Source of the DNA: Naegleria lovaniensis | Lineage: Eukaryota > Heterolobosea > Eutetramitea > Acrasida > Naegleriidae | Reading direction: 5' to 3' | DNA: 64,000 nt | Assembly (NCBI RefSeq): GCF_003324165.1 | Contig: NW_025407860.1 | Coordinates: forward strand, 62,001-126,000 | Part shown: in pieces, positions 12,901 to 23,755 of the stretch | Numbering within the stretch: the stretch's first letter is position 1 | Layout of the letters: each line of letters starts with the position of its first letter | Notes under the pieces: generated by a model | The model's database searches: none | Told to the model about the DNA's origin: nothing | What the model saw: the letters and a program-made list of their open reading frames with translations, nothing else | Made by a program: the position numbers and the translations under genes

Positions 12901-13499
12901 AAGATGGTATTCTAAGCAGTTTTGAAATTTCTACAGAAATGTACGACAGAAATTACACCAAAGTGACACTTCACAATGAGCTCTTTTTAATTTTACTCAA
13001 ACTTTGCTTTCAAGATGCTGGCTCTACCAAGCAATCGAAAGGACGTGGGCATATGGAATTTGGAATTAAAATTCTCAACAAGTATGCCAAACATATTGAT
13101 CCAATTGCAGCGCTTCGAATGCTTCCCAACAATTTATGTACCAAGAAAATACTTCCCTTTTTGACATCTACTCTCCAACAAAATGCAACCAATGTGAGAA
13201 CGGCGAGTTTGATGAAGAGCATGAGTAAGATGGATCACATTCAAACACAAGGACAACTTGTTGAATATCAACGCAGAAAACGAGTGGTCTTTAGAAAAAC
13301 CAAATGCAGTTATTGCAACAAATTTATTGGAGAAAATGCCATGCTTGTGGTTTATCCAGATCTGTGTAATGTCTATCATTACAATTGTTTCAATAGAGAT
13401 TTCCATCTGGATCGAATCAGTAAGAGAAATTTTCTCAAGAGTCCACTCATTCTTTCTCGTTCTTTGGATAAGGACGAACAGGATTCCACCAATCCATAA
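9901..13499 (+). CDS. VPS39: Vps39/Vam6-family HOPS subunit
   Basis: Spliced 9901..10835 and 10934..13499 (98-nt intron), 1166 residues. The first 350 residues form a CNH/citron-homology-like beta-propeller with a Ser/Asn/Gln insertion (about residues 50-80). The middle is alpha-solenoid with a clathrin-repeat-like region ([24 protein letters not shown] near residue 910). The last 100 residues hold the Vps39 domain-2 zinc module: two CxxC pairs around [30 protein letters not shown]. Vps39 is the Rab7/Ypt7-binding subunit of HOPS and tethers late endosomes or vacuoles; the TRAP1/TGFBRAP1 (CORVET) paralogue has the same layout and cannot be excluded. The protein is longer than yeast or human homologues (about 880-1050). 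Confidence 0.85.
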
Positions 13500-13753
13500 C
13501 TCTATCCTCCAGTACACTTTGCAAAATACATTGTGGACAATATCATTCCACTCGTGTATTGTGCGCTATAACCATTCTCAAAACATATACCCTCTTCACC
13601 TTTCACGTCTGAAAAAGGAGAAATTTAGAACACATGCCAAGCAATACAACGAGGCTTTTTGCTCTTGATTGGTAGTGTTGCCGAGTGTTTTTTTATAAAA
13701 TCACTGAAAAATTGAGCGAAAAGGCTCCATGGCATTGTTCTCATTGCTACAAC

Positions 13754-15640
13754 ATGCATCTCAGAAACCATCATCACCATCATTACCATCATCACGAAGA
13801 TGAAAATCAAATCATGATTGCCAGTGGAGAATTAATCACGAGACAAGAAGGATTGTTTGGAAGATGGAAAAAGTAGGTAGATTGAAATTTTCAGAATTAT
13901 GCTTTTAAACTGAATCTGGATTTGATTTACCTATACATCAGATTTTTCTTTACGTTATCCAAGGATGGCGTATTGATCAAGTTTAAATCCTCTAATTTTC
14001 ATACCCCAATGCAAAGATATCTCATGGTGTATTCTTCGCAACTGAACTGTAAAGGAGACCAGAAAAAGGAGGATACGACGTCAGGTGTACCACAAGTGAC
14101 ACCATCTTTACCACAACCAGCAGTGAATATGTGTGGAAAGGAGAATAGTTTATTATTACTCGTGGAAAATTCTCTGGGAGAAAGAGAGACACTGTTAGTT
14201 GTGGCGCCCATTGATGAACAATACGTGATGTGGATGCGAGGTTTTGAAATTGTTTATGAGCATGCAAAATATGAATTGACAAAAAGTCATTATCAAATGC
14301 CAGACTATTCAACGTCAACTTTGACATCATCCTCTTCACTCTCTAGTTCTCTGGTGTCATCTACTCCTACAATTCTCAATTTATTGGAACACATTCCTAA
14401 AAGTATTAACTTTGACCTCTTCAAAAAAGGTTTGAAAATATCCAAACTTGTAGAGGTCATGATAGATCCAACAGTAATTGCAAACGAAAAAGGAATTATA
14501 TTGGGAGTAAACAATGCAGCAGAGGTTTTGTTTGAATGGAGACATACCGAATTAATCGGTGAGAGTGTTAAGGTATTGATGCCTCCCGTGTTTGCGAATC
14601 ACCATGATGAGTACATGTCAGAATACGTAAAACACAGAGTTAAGAGAATGATTGGAAAACCAAGAAACGTCATTGGTAAAACCAAATCGGGAAGAATGTT
14701 TGCTGTTGAGATTTCGCTTGGAGAAATTGATCACAATAATGAAGAGGATTTTTGTGAGATGGCTTTCATGGCTGTATTTCGAAAGATTAATACAAACGTA
14801 TGGAGCGGATCTGAAGTTCAGCAAGATGAAAAGGAGTTCAATGAAATGCTCTTGTCAAGCGAATCGAATAAGGTGAGTCGCACCGTTGACGGGCATGGGC
14901 AGACAAACACTCCAGAGGACGATACCGATAGCTCCGAATACAGCAGTGACGACAGTGTTATTGAGCAATTTCTAAATTCTAATGAGACGAGCAACACTCA
15001 AAACGTTCCTGTTCTGCAGCAACTCTTTGAAAACAAACACAAAGTCTGTAGACATGTTGAAAAATTTAAGCATCATTTGGAAACATCATTCGAAAAAGAG
15101 GCTAAACAATTGAGGACCAAAGTGTTGTTACTCTCAAAGGAGCTTGAAATTTTGGAACAAGAAAATGAAAAATTATTTATGCAACAAGAGGTAGAACGAG
15201 AACATATAGAACTTCTTGAAAGAGAAATGACCATTATATTTCCAGCTTCTCACATTATCTTACTTGACATGTTGAATGATACTTCAACCCGTGATGCCAT
15301 TTTGAAGTGGGCTAAGAAGGGTACCTCTCTTTACAATCAAGTTAGCTGTTGTTTAAGTATTTGTGAATTCAAAGAGCGATTTTACATGTTGTCACCTAGA
15401 AGCACATCTAGAAAAGGGCTTAAAGAAATGGAAAGGCAAGCAAGATTGCTGTTCGACGAATATTTTTCATGCAGTGCCAAGTACAAGGTTGAAATTCCAA
15501 TTGATGTTGCGCGTATGATTTCATTAAGGTTGGAAAATCCAACATGTCACATGTTTCACATTGCACTTCACAGTATTATTTTGGACATGAACGAAAAGTT
15601 AGATTGGGATGAGATTTTTGGAAAAGTAGAAGAAATTTGA
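13754..15640 (+). CDS. PH-PAS-coiled-coil-RGS signalling protein
   Basis: Spliced 13754..13872 and 13942..15640 (69-nt intron), 605 residues. After a His-rich start, a pleckstrin-homology fold begins with GELITRQEGLFGRWKK; the intron splits its first strands, and TLSKDGVLIKF plus a Trp in the final helix (VMWMRGFE) follow. A PAS domain occupies about residues 185-310 (VIANEKGIILGVNNAAEVLFEWRHTELIGESVKVLMP). A Ser/Asp-rich linker and a coiled coil precede a C-terminal RGS-like fold (about residues 475-600: DAILKWAKKG..., then ARLLFDEYFSCSAKYKVEIP, and CHMFHIALHSII). RGS domains accelerate GTP hydrolysis by G-alpha; PH would target membranes and PAS would sense a ligand or redox state. RGS is the least certain call. 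The initiator ATG is the first in frame, but a further upstream exon is possible. Confidence 0.7.
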
Positions 15641-15751
15641 TTTTATTGCCATTTGCATAACCTCGTTAGCAGCGATTGCTGTTATCTCAACGAAGAAGTA
15701 TTTCTTGAAGTCCTCCATGTCACATGCCAGCTAGTAATGACTGTGATGATT

Positions 15752-16516
15752 TCATTGAAGTTGTAACCCATCAAAATGTAGCTGCGCTTGTTTCTTTCTT
15801 TTACATTGCTCCGAATCTAATATTTCTGTCATCACCGAAACATACTCACCAGGCTCAAACAAACTCTGCCTTCGTCCATATTCAAGAAAGGTATGTAAAT
15901 CTTCACACGAGGAAAAGGAAGAACTTGCGCAAGATGCCGAAGCAAGTGATGCATTTGAAGACAGAGATGAATTATTGTCGTCAATGGATGGATGTGTTTG
16001 CAACCCTCCTTCACTATCCACGGAATCGGTGTGAAAAACTACAGTTTGAGAGGGCGAATTCAAAATTGGTGGAACAGAATTATTCTCTCTAGCTTTCAAG
16101 TTTTTGTCATCAATATACGAATCAGAACTTGATATTTTGGAAACTGCTGTGTCATCAACAACAGTGGGTGGGAAAGGATCGATTATCATTTGTTCATTCC
16201 TAGGACTTGTAGGAGGAGACTTGGGAGAATGGGGGTCCACGATTGGTATCAATGTAGCGTTATTCTCGTTGTGGCTAATAAGAACAAACATCATTCTTCT
16301 CAAGGACTGTAAACAATGAAGTAAGACTTCATAGAATCCGTTCCAACACGATGACGATGTTGGCGATGAAGATTTCATCATTGCCCAATGTTGAGGTGTG
16401 GGGTCTTGGCTTCGTTCCATGTCTTTGTGCAAAGATGATGTAGTGAAACCATCAGGGTCATGCTGATTTTCTGAATTATTATAATGATCGTTACGATGTT
16501 CAAGTGTTTGCATCAT
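15752..16516 (-). CDS. uncharacterised protein with C-terminal GRRQSL motif (paralogue of 16982..17392)
   Basis: Intronless ORF of 254 residues beginning Met-Met. I do not recognise a family. Visible parts: a hydrophobic, amphipathic stretch with few charges (about residues 57-82, ending LRRMMFVLIS), a long disordered Ser/Pro/Asp-rich middle, and a C-terminal block GRRQSLFEPGEY followed by VMTEILDSEQ. The tandem neighbour ends with GRRQSLLEECDF and AIAELMDADR, so the two are diverged duplicates. R-R-x-S is a consensus for basophilic kinases such as PKA, and this is the only strongly shared motif, so it may be a phosphorylation or docking site (inference). Confidence 0.6.
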   Translation of the reverse strand: MMQTLEHRNDHYNNSENQHDPDGFTTSSLHKDMERSQDPTPQHWAMMKSSSPTSSSCWNGFYEVLLHCLQSLRRMMFVLISHNENNATLIPIVDPHSPKSPPTSPRNEQMIIDPFPPTVVDDTAVSKISSSDSYIDDKNLKARENNSVPPILNSPSQTVVFHTDSVDSEGGLQTHPSIDDNNSSLSSNASLASASCASSSFSSCEDLHTFLEYGRRQSLFEPGEYVSVMTEILDSEQCKRKKQAQLHFDGLQLQ

Positions 16517-16981
16517 GGGAGTGTTCTTTTATCATTGAATTGTTGGGACAAAGATTCCATGTGTCCCTATCCGTCACATTTTTCTGGCATTTCCTTATTT
16601 GAAATATTTCCAATCACAAGCAATTTATTATTTCTCGATTTTGCGAATCACATTTCAAAAACTGCTTGATACAACATTGGAACGTGCGAAATGTACTTAT
16701 TCACAGGAGAATGCATCAATTTTGCACGTACCTTAAAATGTACATGACCGCCTAAATGAACTGTTGTGAATGAAGACGCTTTAACTATGTATGATACATA
16801 ACAAATGTATCTGGATAACACAGGTGTCAAGACGTCTGAGTCGACGAGCTAAACAGATTCATGATCCATATGGATGGAGAATTAACACCGAAAAAGCTCT
16901 TTTTATTTTCGTAAACTTGAGAGCTTGTGTGAAGGTCCTTCCTTTTTCCTTCCACATTATAGGTTCCAAATTGAATATGTT
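16517..16981. other. intergenic, about 465 bp
   Basis: Lies between two minus-strand paralogues, and probably holds the promoter of the 15752..16516 gene and the 3' flank of the other. Short plus-strand ORFs here have no coding character. I see no RNA gene or repeat. Confidence 0.5.
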
Positions 16982-17392
16982 TCAAGTAGTGGCTCTATCA
17001 GCGTCCATTAACTCTGCAATGGCTGCCTTGAAGTCACACTCTTCAAGCAAACTTTGTCTTCGTCCCATTCTTCCACGGGTGCACGAGATTGATCTCCAAA
17101 ACAAACTATCCTCTTCAATGATGAAACGAACTTGTTCATCATTATGAATCTGATCATCACTAGTTTCAGCGTCAACATCAATGTATGGGCAGTTGTGAAC
17201 GCTTTCTACAGCTTCACCAAATTGGTTTGAGCTGCTCCTTAGAAAAAAGTCATGAGAGAATGCACTCTCACATGTTGTTGGAAACATTAGCCACCATGCA
17301 AGTAGTTGGAGGAGTGCTCGAACAATCAAAACAATTATGTCTATCTTGGACGAAAAGAATACTAATTTCCTCGTTGATAATTTATGTTCCAT
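16982..17392 (-). CDS. small uncharacterised membrane-associated protein with GRRQSL motif
   Basis: Encodes 136 residues from an ATG. A hydrophobic segment at about residues 16-38 (IDIIVLIVRALLQLLAWWLMF) is a likely membrane anchor. It is followed by an acidic stretch and the C-terminal MGRRQSLLEECDFKAAIAELM, matching the C-terminus of the 254-residue neighbour. The DNA encoding the motif is also visibly similar between the copies, so this is a tandem duplication. No enzymatic motif. The short length and absence of a recognisable family keep confidence moderate. Confidence 0.5.
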   Translation of the reverse strand: MEHKLSTRKLVFFSSKIDIIVLIVRALLQLLAWWLMFPTTCESAFSHDFFLRSSSNQFGEAVESVHNCPYIDVDAETSDDQIHNDEQVRFIIEEDSLFWRSISCTRGRMGRRQSLLEECDFKAAIAELMDADRATT

Positions 17393-18038
17393 TTTCGTTG
17401 ATCATGTATTTGTGGATGTGGAAGGACGAGTTTGTACTTTTTTTTTTGAAAGTAGATTATAGTAGCACCAACTCGCGAGAGAGTGAGCAATTAGTAGTCT
17501 ATCTACTAGTACAATGAGATCACCCACTTGGCCAAATTCAACAACGCGCAGAAACGTCCACCTATTAAAAAAGCCAGAGTTTCAAACCTGTTAACATTCC
17601 AAAACAGTGATGGACAGAAAAGATTCCAGACGTCGTTGTGTGGCTTATGAAAAATTACTACATCCTGCCATGGGATGTGTATACGAGCTCCCAAATATAT
17701 TTTTACCTTATTTTTTCGTCATTGCCAAAGCATGACACTTTTATAGGTTTAGTATAAGAAGAAACGTTTTACTCAAATTTCACATGAAAGGAAATGTGGG
17801 TTGCTTCACGGACTTGATCTCTGGCTAGTGAACTCAATTCATTCCACGCCTTCAAAATGAAAAGATTCCTCACTGTCATGATTGATGTTTGTGTTGAAAT
17901 TGAGGTCTTCCTCATTCGATACAATGCAAAAACTGTAAAACATGAACCGCGAACTTGCAAGTTCACCTGTGCAAGAACACTTTCTGAAAATAATAATTAA
18001 AAATTTGCTTTACACCTCATCTCCGATTCCTTTACAAC
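17393..18038. other. intergenic, about 645 bp
   Basis: One of the longest non-coding gaps. It separates a minus-strand gene from the plus-strand BTB gene, so it should contain two divergent promoters. Two minus-strand ORFs of 62 and 65 codons fall here (17506..17694, 17769..17966) but look random. Poly-T tracts occur near 17438 and 17700. Confidence 0.5.
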
Positions 18039-20306
18039 ATGCTCTCCTCATTATTTTCTTTGGGGAGGAATAAGAAACCAAAAACCAGTGGTTCCAAAGA
18101 TCAAAGTAAAAAGAGTTCATTCATCTCTTCTTTTGGCAGCGCAGCTGATGATCATGAGGAAGAGGTTTGGATGGAATGTACGGATAAAACCATGATCAAG
18201 TTGAGCCAACTTCTCGGAAACAAAGATCTTGCTGATGCTGTTCTGGTGGTTGATTCTGGAAAGAAATATCCCGTTGTTCGAGCTTTGGTAGGTGGTTCCG
18301 TTGTGTTGATCTTGTGATTGAATTCAACATGAAATACTTGATGATCTCGTGTGTGGCTTTCATTGGATATTCATATTGTAAATTTGATCGGATAGATTGC
18401 TAATTGGAGCTCAGTATTAAAGGATCAATTATATGGATCTGATTTCACTCCGGGTTCTGAAGTGAAGGTAGAAACCAATGAAATTGCCATGTAAGTATTA
18501 GGATTATTTGTATTTCAAAATTGAACGTCATGTTTTCGCGTAGGGATCTCTTCTTGAGCGTTGTTCATCGTGGAGACACTGCCAACCATTCGATCGATAA
18601 CTTTGTTGATCTGTACGCTTTTGCAAATCGATATGGTGTCAAAGATTTGGAAGAGTTAACGCTAACCACAATGAAGGAGACTGATATTGATGCAGAGCAT
18701 TGTTTTCTCTTGTTGGACAAGTGTGAAAAATATGTCAATAAGTTCACTGAAATTAGTGGCCTCAAAAATACTCTGTTGACCAAGATTGCTGCAGAATTCG
18801 ACGACTTTAGTGAAGCAAAGCAATTTGTGTTATTGTCAATTGATGATATTAGATTGTTGGTGAGAGGAAAACAATTAATTTGTAGCGAAGGATCACTTTT
18901 AAAAGCCATTATCAAGTGGATTGAACATTCAAAGGAAACCAGAATGCAGTATTTAGATGAATTGCTCAATGAGATAAGATTCCCTCTTGTTGACGATGAT
19001 ATTCTCTCAACTATTGACTCGCATCCATTGTTGGTACATAAGAGACAAGAATTATTCCCAATCATTTATGATGCAATGAAGTTTAAATTGAATCCAGAAG
19101 CAAGTCACCTTGTCAAGGATTACAGATACCAAGAAAGAGAATGCGTTTTAGAGAGCTACATTCCCAAAGGATTCGATATCACATTTACGACTTTGGGTAC
19201 AAAAGGAAGAACTGGCCCAACCACAATTGGTACTCACTATGACCACTGCAAATTCTTGAAAGATAAGGTGAAACTAGTCGGAGGAAAGCAAGAATGGGCA
19301 ATTCCAATCACCGGCTATTATAAAATAATTGCAGCTGGTGCGAGAGGAGGAAAAAACACTTATTCTGGATCACAGAGAGAGGGATATGGTGCAAGAGTGA
19401 GCGGTATCTTCCATTTCAGAAGAGGAACTGTGCTGACCATTTTGGTAGGTCAAGTCGGTGATGATTGTCAAAATGGTAGCTCATGTGGTGCTGGTAAGTT
19501 TTTTTTCAGAGTGTCAAGCATAATCGTTCATGAACTGCTTAATACTATGCTTGATCAACACAGGTGGTGGTGGAGGAGGAACTTTTGTTGTTGTAGATGG
19601 TGAACCTATCATTGTTGCTGCAGGTGGATGTAAGTTGAGTTTTATATGTTTGAATTTTTGAATTTAATATTTTGAAATGGTCAATAGCTGGAGCCAACTG
19701 GTATTCATGGAAGGTCGCAGGTCCTGGTGGTCGTGGATGTCATCCAGAGCTCTATTCTTCAAGAAAAGACACAAGTGCTAAAGGTGATCGAGGAGGTGGA
19801 GGTGGTGGTTTCTATAAGGACGGATTGACCGGTAAGTATGCATAATCGTTCATGAACTGCTTAATGATCATTTGTAATCATGAATCGAAATAGGTGATCA
19901 ATGTGTTGGAGGCAAGAGTTTCCTCAATGGAGGTGAAGGTGGTACTTATAGCAATAGTTGTGGTGCCAACGGAGGATTTGGTGGAGGTGGTGGATCATTG
20001 TATGAAGGTATGTGTTTGTTTGAGCTGATTATGTTGTAATTAATTGTGTCACATGAACTAATCTTTTCGTTTTTTACAAACAAAACAGGAGGAGGTGGTG
20101 GTGGCTACTGTGGTGGTATTTGTGTGCTACAAAACGATTACTCCAATAGACATGAAGACGATGGAGCTCTTTCATTCAATGATGGTGTTGATCAGGAGGA
20201 ACAGGCCGATGTTAATGACTCTGATGGTTTCGTAAAGATTAATCGAGTCTTGTACACTCATATTAAGGATAAGAAGGCATTGAAGAATGTTGTACACACT
20301 GAATAA
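18039..20306 (+). CDS. BTB-BACK protein with C-terminal ALK-type glycine-rich domain
   Basis: Seven exons: 18039..18287, 18396..18490, 18544..19493, 19564..19629, 19688..19831, 19894..20007 and 20089..20306, giving 611 residues; all junctions are GT-AG and phases agree. An N-terminal BTB/POZ fold starts at DLADAVLVVDSGKKYPVVRALIANWSSVLKDQL (about residues 65-95) and ends near DLYAFANRYGVKDLEELTL. It is followed by a BACK helical region (about residues 170-280). From residue 320 the protein has a Gly_rich domain like that of ALK/LTK receptors: GYYKIIAAGARGGKNT, then GGGGGTFVVVDGEPIIVAAGG and several GGGGG runs. BTB-BACK proteins usually serve as Cullin-3 adaptors, so the glycine-rich part could be the substrate- or ligand-binding module (inference). 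The glycine-rich part is cut by four of the six introns, two of which share a 26-bp block. Confidence 0.75.
19518..19543 (+). repeat. 26-bp block shared by two introns, copy 1
   Basis: Within the third intron of the BTB-BACK gene. It is identical over 26 bp to 19840..19865 in the fifth intron; flanking intron sequence differs. Confidence 0.8.
19840..19865 (+). repeat. 26-bp block shared by two introns, copy 2
   Basis: Within the fifth intron of the same gene, close to its donor. Exact match to the copy at 19518..19543. Confidence 0.8.
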
Positions 20307-23300
20307 AGTGTTCATGTACATATGAGTCAATAAACGACAACTGTAAATTTTTATAGGTAAACTGGGAAGTTATTGGTTTCATACGTACGACTATTAGATT
20401 ACAAGGAGTTGTTGAGCAACAATGAAATACTACATAGAATAACCAAGTTGATCCAATAAATCCAGTCATTACCAATCGAGCAGGAATTATTTGAGAATGT
20501 GTAATTACTTTCATACCTCTGATCAAATGCAACAACCCTTTCACTTTTTGTACAATTCTCAAACTTCTCGTATGTTGAGGACTCACGCTTGTAGTATTCA
20601 AAAACACTCGATCCAAATGAATTTGCATCTCAATTCCCTGTGAAAAAACAACTCGATACTCTCTCCACTCTTGTTCATAATCTCCAACCATGACCTTTTC
20701 TTGAACTTGTTGTAAAGAATTCGACCCCAAACTAGAATCACCACTCTTCATGGGAATTAGCAAGGTCACAAACGTGGCAGCATAGCCATATTGTCTGTGC
20801 TGTATGGTAGTGATGGGAGTGTAAATTTGTCCCCTCTGAACATCCCATCCAATCATTGGATTGTTCTGTTGACCCTGTGCATAGGTCACATCACTGGCCT
20901 TTGACAATGCCACAACATTTAAATTGTGCATATTCTCTCCTTCATCCGAGGTCGATATAGCTTTCATATTTCGATTTTCCTTAATATTCTTCGTCCTTAA
21001 ATTCCATCTCAATTCATATTCGTGTCCACGACCATCCAAAGAACCAATCGTATCAACAACCATATAAAAAGAAATGGCTGAAGAGGGTGCAAATGGATTC
21101 ACGAATATCAATTCTCTCTGATGATGAACGGGTCGGTTCAATACTTTGGTTACGGTACCACTACTGCTCACTCTTCCATACGAGTCCATATAGGTTCCTC
21201 TGCAGTAATCCAATTGAGGAGTGCTTTCAAAGAAGGCTGCACGAGTGTTGGAAGCTCCGAAACCTAATGGATCGCCGTTGGTTGAATCTCGCACTCGAGT
21301 TTGACTCAATTGATCGACTAACAGAACGTTATGGGAATGAGAGGAGAGAGCAAATTCTCTGTATTTGCTGGTATCATAATTTCCCTTAAAGAAGAGAATC
21401 AAATTATTACATTATTGGGAATACGAAGGATGGAGATGTAAATGTTTTGAAATTTGGAATTATAGTATATGACTTACCCCACCATTATCAAATAAGAGTC
21501 TTGAACGTCCATAGGGTTCCAAAATAATATTCAACTTGTCTTGATGTTCATGAGCGTGTCCCAATGGACCTACATCCATCAATGCGTAATGATCAGAAGC
21601 ACTCCATCCGCTTCTCATCACTGCAAAACCGGCGTTTGGTAAAAACACACTCCTAAAAGCAGGTTCCGAATACTTGTTGTTTACGGCTGTTTTCCTTTCA
21701 GCACTCCATGCAATTAAGGATGAATTGGGAAACACATTCCGATACTTTTCACTCATATCCATCGCATTGATCATGGCACCATCGTTCAAAGGTCCTGGCA
21801 TCATGCCAGAAGGAGTCATTACCTTTACATTAAATTCCAAAGCCCTTCCCAATAGGAATGTATAATCGGAGGGTAATTCGTGGAGCCTTCCAACACGTTG
21901 AGCCGTTTCATAGAGACCCATCATGTTCTCAATAGCGATTTGATGGTATTGTGTGCTCAATTCGTAGTGAGCGCCATCTTTTAAAAATTGAATGCCTTGA
22001 TCCGCAGCGAGTTGCTGACTCGAAAAGGTTCTCCATCGAGAGGAATCCTTAAATTCGGGAAAGAGGGACCCAGTAGTATAGAGCCCATTCATTTCCATAG
22101 TGAGCCTGAATGTGGGATAAAGTTGATTTTGAAAAGGTTCATAATATTCAATAGAGATGGAATGAGCCAGGATTCAAAGAAAGTGTTATGGAAATTTAGT
22201 AATTGACCGAAAACTTACCAATTACCTTCGGTTGGAAATAAATTCAAATACGAGGCTTGTTCATGAAAACTCTTCAACATGAGTATCAAATCAGAGCACG
22301 ACATGGTCGACAGGAAATAATGATAACCCTTAGGCCAACTATTGAGTAATCGAATTCCTGCCTCAATGGTTCTCCAATTACTGAAATCTCCTTGACTTGC
22401 AATGGATGGGCGTGGTTGAGTTTGGATCCATGTATTGATATAGGTCGAGAACAAATTCAACAAAGAGGATGGAGTCAGTGTTGAAGTGGAATAAGGCTTT
22501 GCAATTGAATACCAATAAGCTTTTCCGAGAGATTCCATCATTTCAAATCGAGCCAAATTCCAAGTCCATGTAGGGTCATAAGAGTTCTTGGATCCAGCAA
22601 GTGCTGTCGGATTAAAATTCCAGTCCAATTTTGATAAGTCTGGATATTGATAGGCAATGCCAATAGGATTGACATATCCCTGAAGCATGTACTCAGCATC
22701 TTTTAACAAGGAATCCCAAGACGAATAAGGAGAGGGTGACAGGTTGTCCAACGAAATTGAAAATGGATTGATGGACCATGTTACATTCGTTCTGCTTTTA
22801 AAATATGAACACAAATTAGACTTGGCTGAACCTAGATCACCGCTTTGAATGCTGCTTTTGACCTGCGCTAAACCTGAGAATGAATCATAGTCTAAGGTAT
22901 TAAAGAATTCTGTATCTGTCAGCACAGGGCCTGATACGTCAGACATGGATATTTCTCCCACTTTTATGGTCAACGCATCGCTTGCTGTCTGGCCAAGACC
23001 ACTAAATCGCAGAACAATGGTATCAACAGTGTTCCAAGGAAGCAAGGAATTCTTGTAAAAGAAAGAACCTTTGGAAAGCAAGAATTCTTTCCATCCACTG
23101 AAATCCAGAGAAATCTTAGTGTAGTAGAAAATATTTTCGCCATTCTTTTGATTTCCTAAATACATGAACAAAAACTTGGAGGTAGTAGGCACATTCGAGT
23201 CGGAAGGAGCTTTGATCCATAATTTCAAATTTCTTCTTGTGGACAAATCCCAAGAATCAGAAGAAGGTTTCACAAATGTGAGAGCATCAAATTGTGAAAA

Positions 23301-23561
23301 ACTCCAAACTAAAGAGCCGGTTATTCCTGGAGCTGGCAAGTCGTTGCTGTCAACAGATGGGTTGGATTTTGTAGAACCTTTGGTGGCTGTCCATGCTTGA
23401 CCGTTGCTGCAAGATGAAATGACAAGCTTGTTGGTGTCAGCACCATGAACAAGAAGCAACTTGCATGCAACAAGTACAAGCATTAGAATCCATTGCAGGT
23501 TGCGCCCAACACCATGTGGTGGTAATCTTGGCTGTGGATTGTGGGCGATTAGTTGCGACAT
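20263..23561 (-). CDS. secreted heparinase II/III-like polysaccharide lyase
   Basis: Three exons: 23561..22219, 22105..21478 and 21384..20263, about 1030 residues with consistent phases. A signal peptide or anchor (LQWILMLVLVACKLLLVHG) sits near residue 30. The first 200 residues look like a carbohydrate-binding beta-sandwich. An alpha/alpha-toroid with FSNWRTIEAGIRLLNSW follows (about residues 230-550). The heparinase II/III signature is then clear: ALMDVGPLGHAHEHQDKLNIIL, LLFDNGG, and after the last intron REFALSSHSHNVLLVDQLSQTR. Such lyases cleave uronate-containing polysaccharides by beta-elimination, fitting a bacterivorous or tissue-degrading amoeba. A hydrophobic stretch near the C-terminus could be a membrane anchor. 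The last 44 bp overlap, tail to tail, the end of the plus-strand BTB gene; a 48-nt in-frame intron in this last part is possible. Confidence 0.75.
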
Positions 23562-23755
23562 TTTTTGATGGCTGTTGTGGAATAGCTCTTTGAAAAGTGA
23601 TGGCTAAGGCCAAAAGCTAGGGAATTTTCAAGTTGATTCATTTTGCCGTGTTCTTTTTTGCAAATAGAACAATGTTATGGTTCAATATGGAAAGATATCT
23701 AAAGGTGATTTCATTGGTTCAATTCATAATAGACGAGCATTACAAGAGAATCAAC

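Noticed and set aside
13258-13668. 136-codon plus-strand ORF overlapping the end of Vps39
   Set aside because: It is a shadow of the conserved Vps39 zinc module in another frame.
16791-17147. 118-codon plus-strand ORF opposite the small GRRQSL protein
   Set aside because: Antisense of a paralogue-supported frame; no independent coding evidence.
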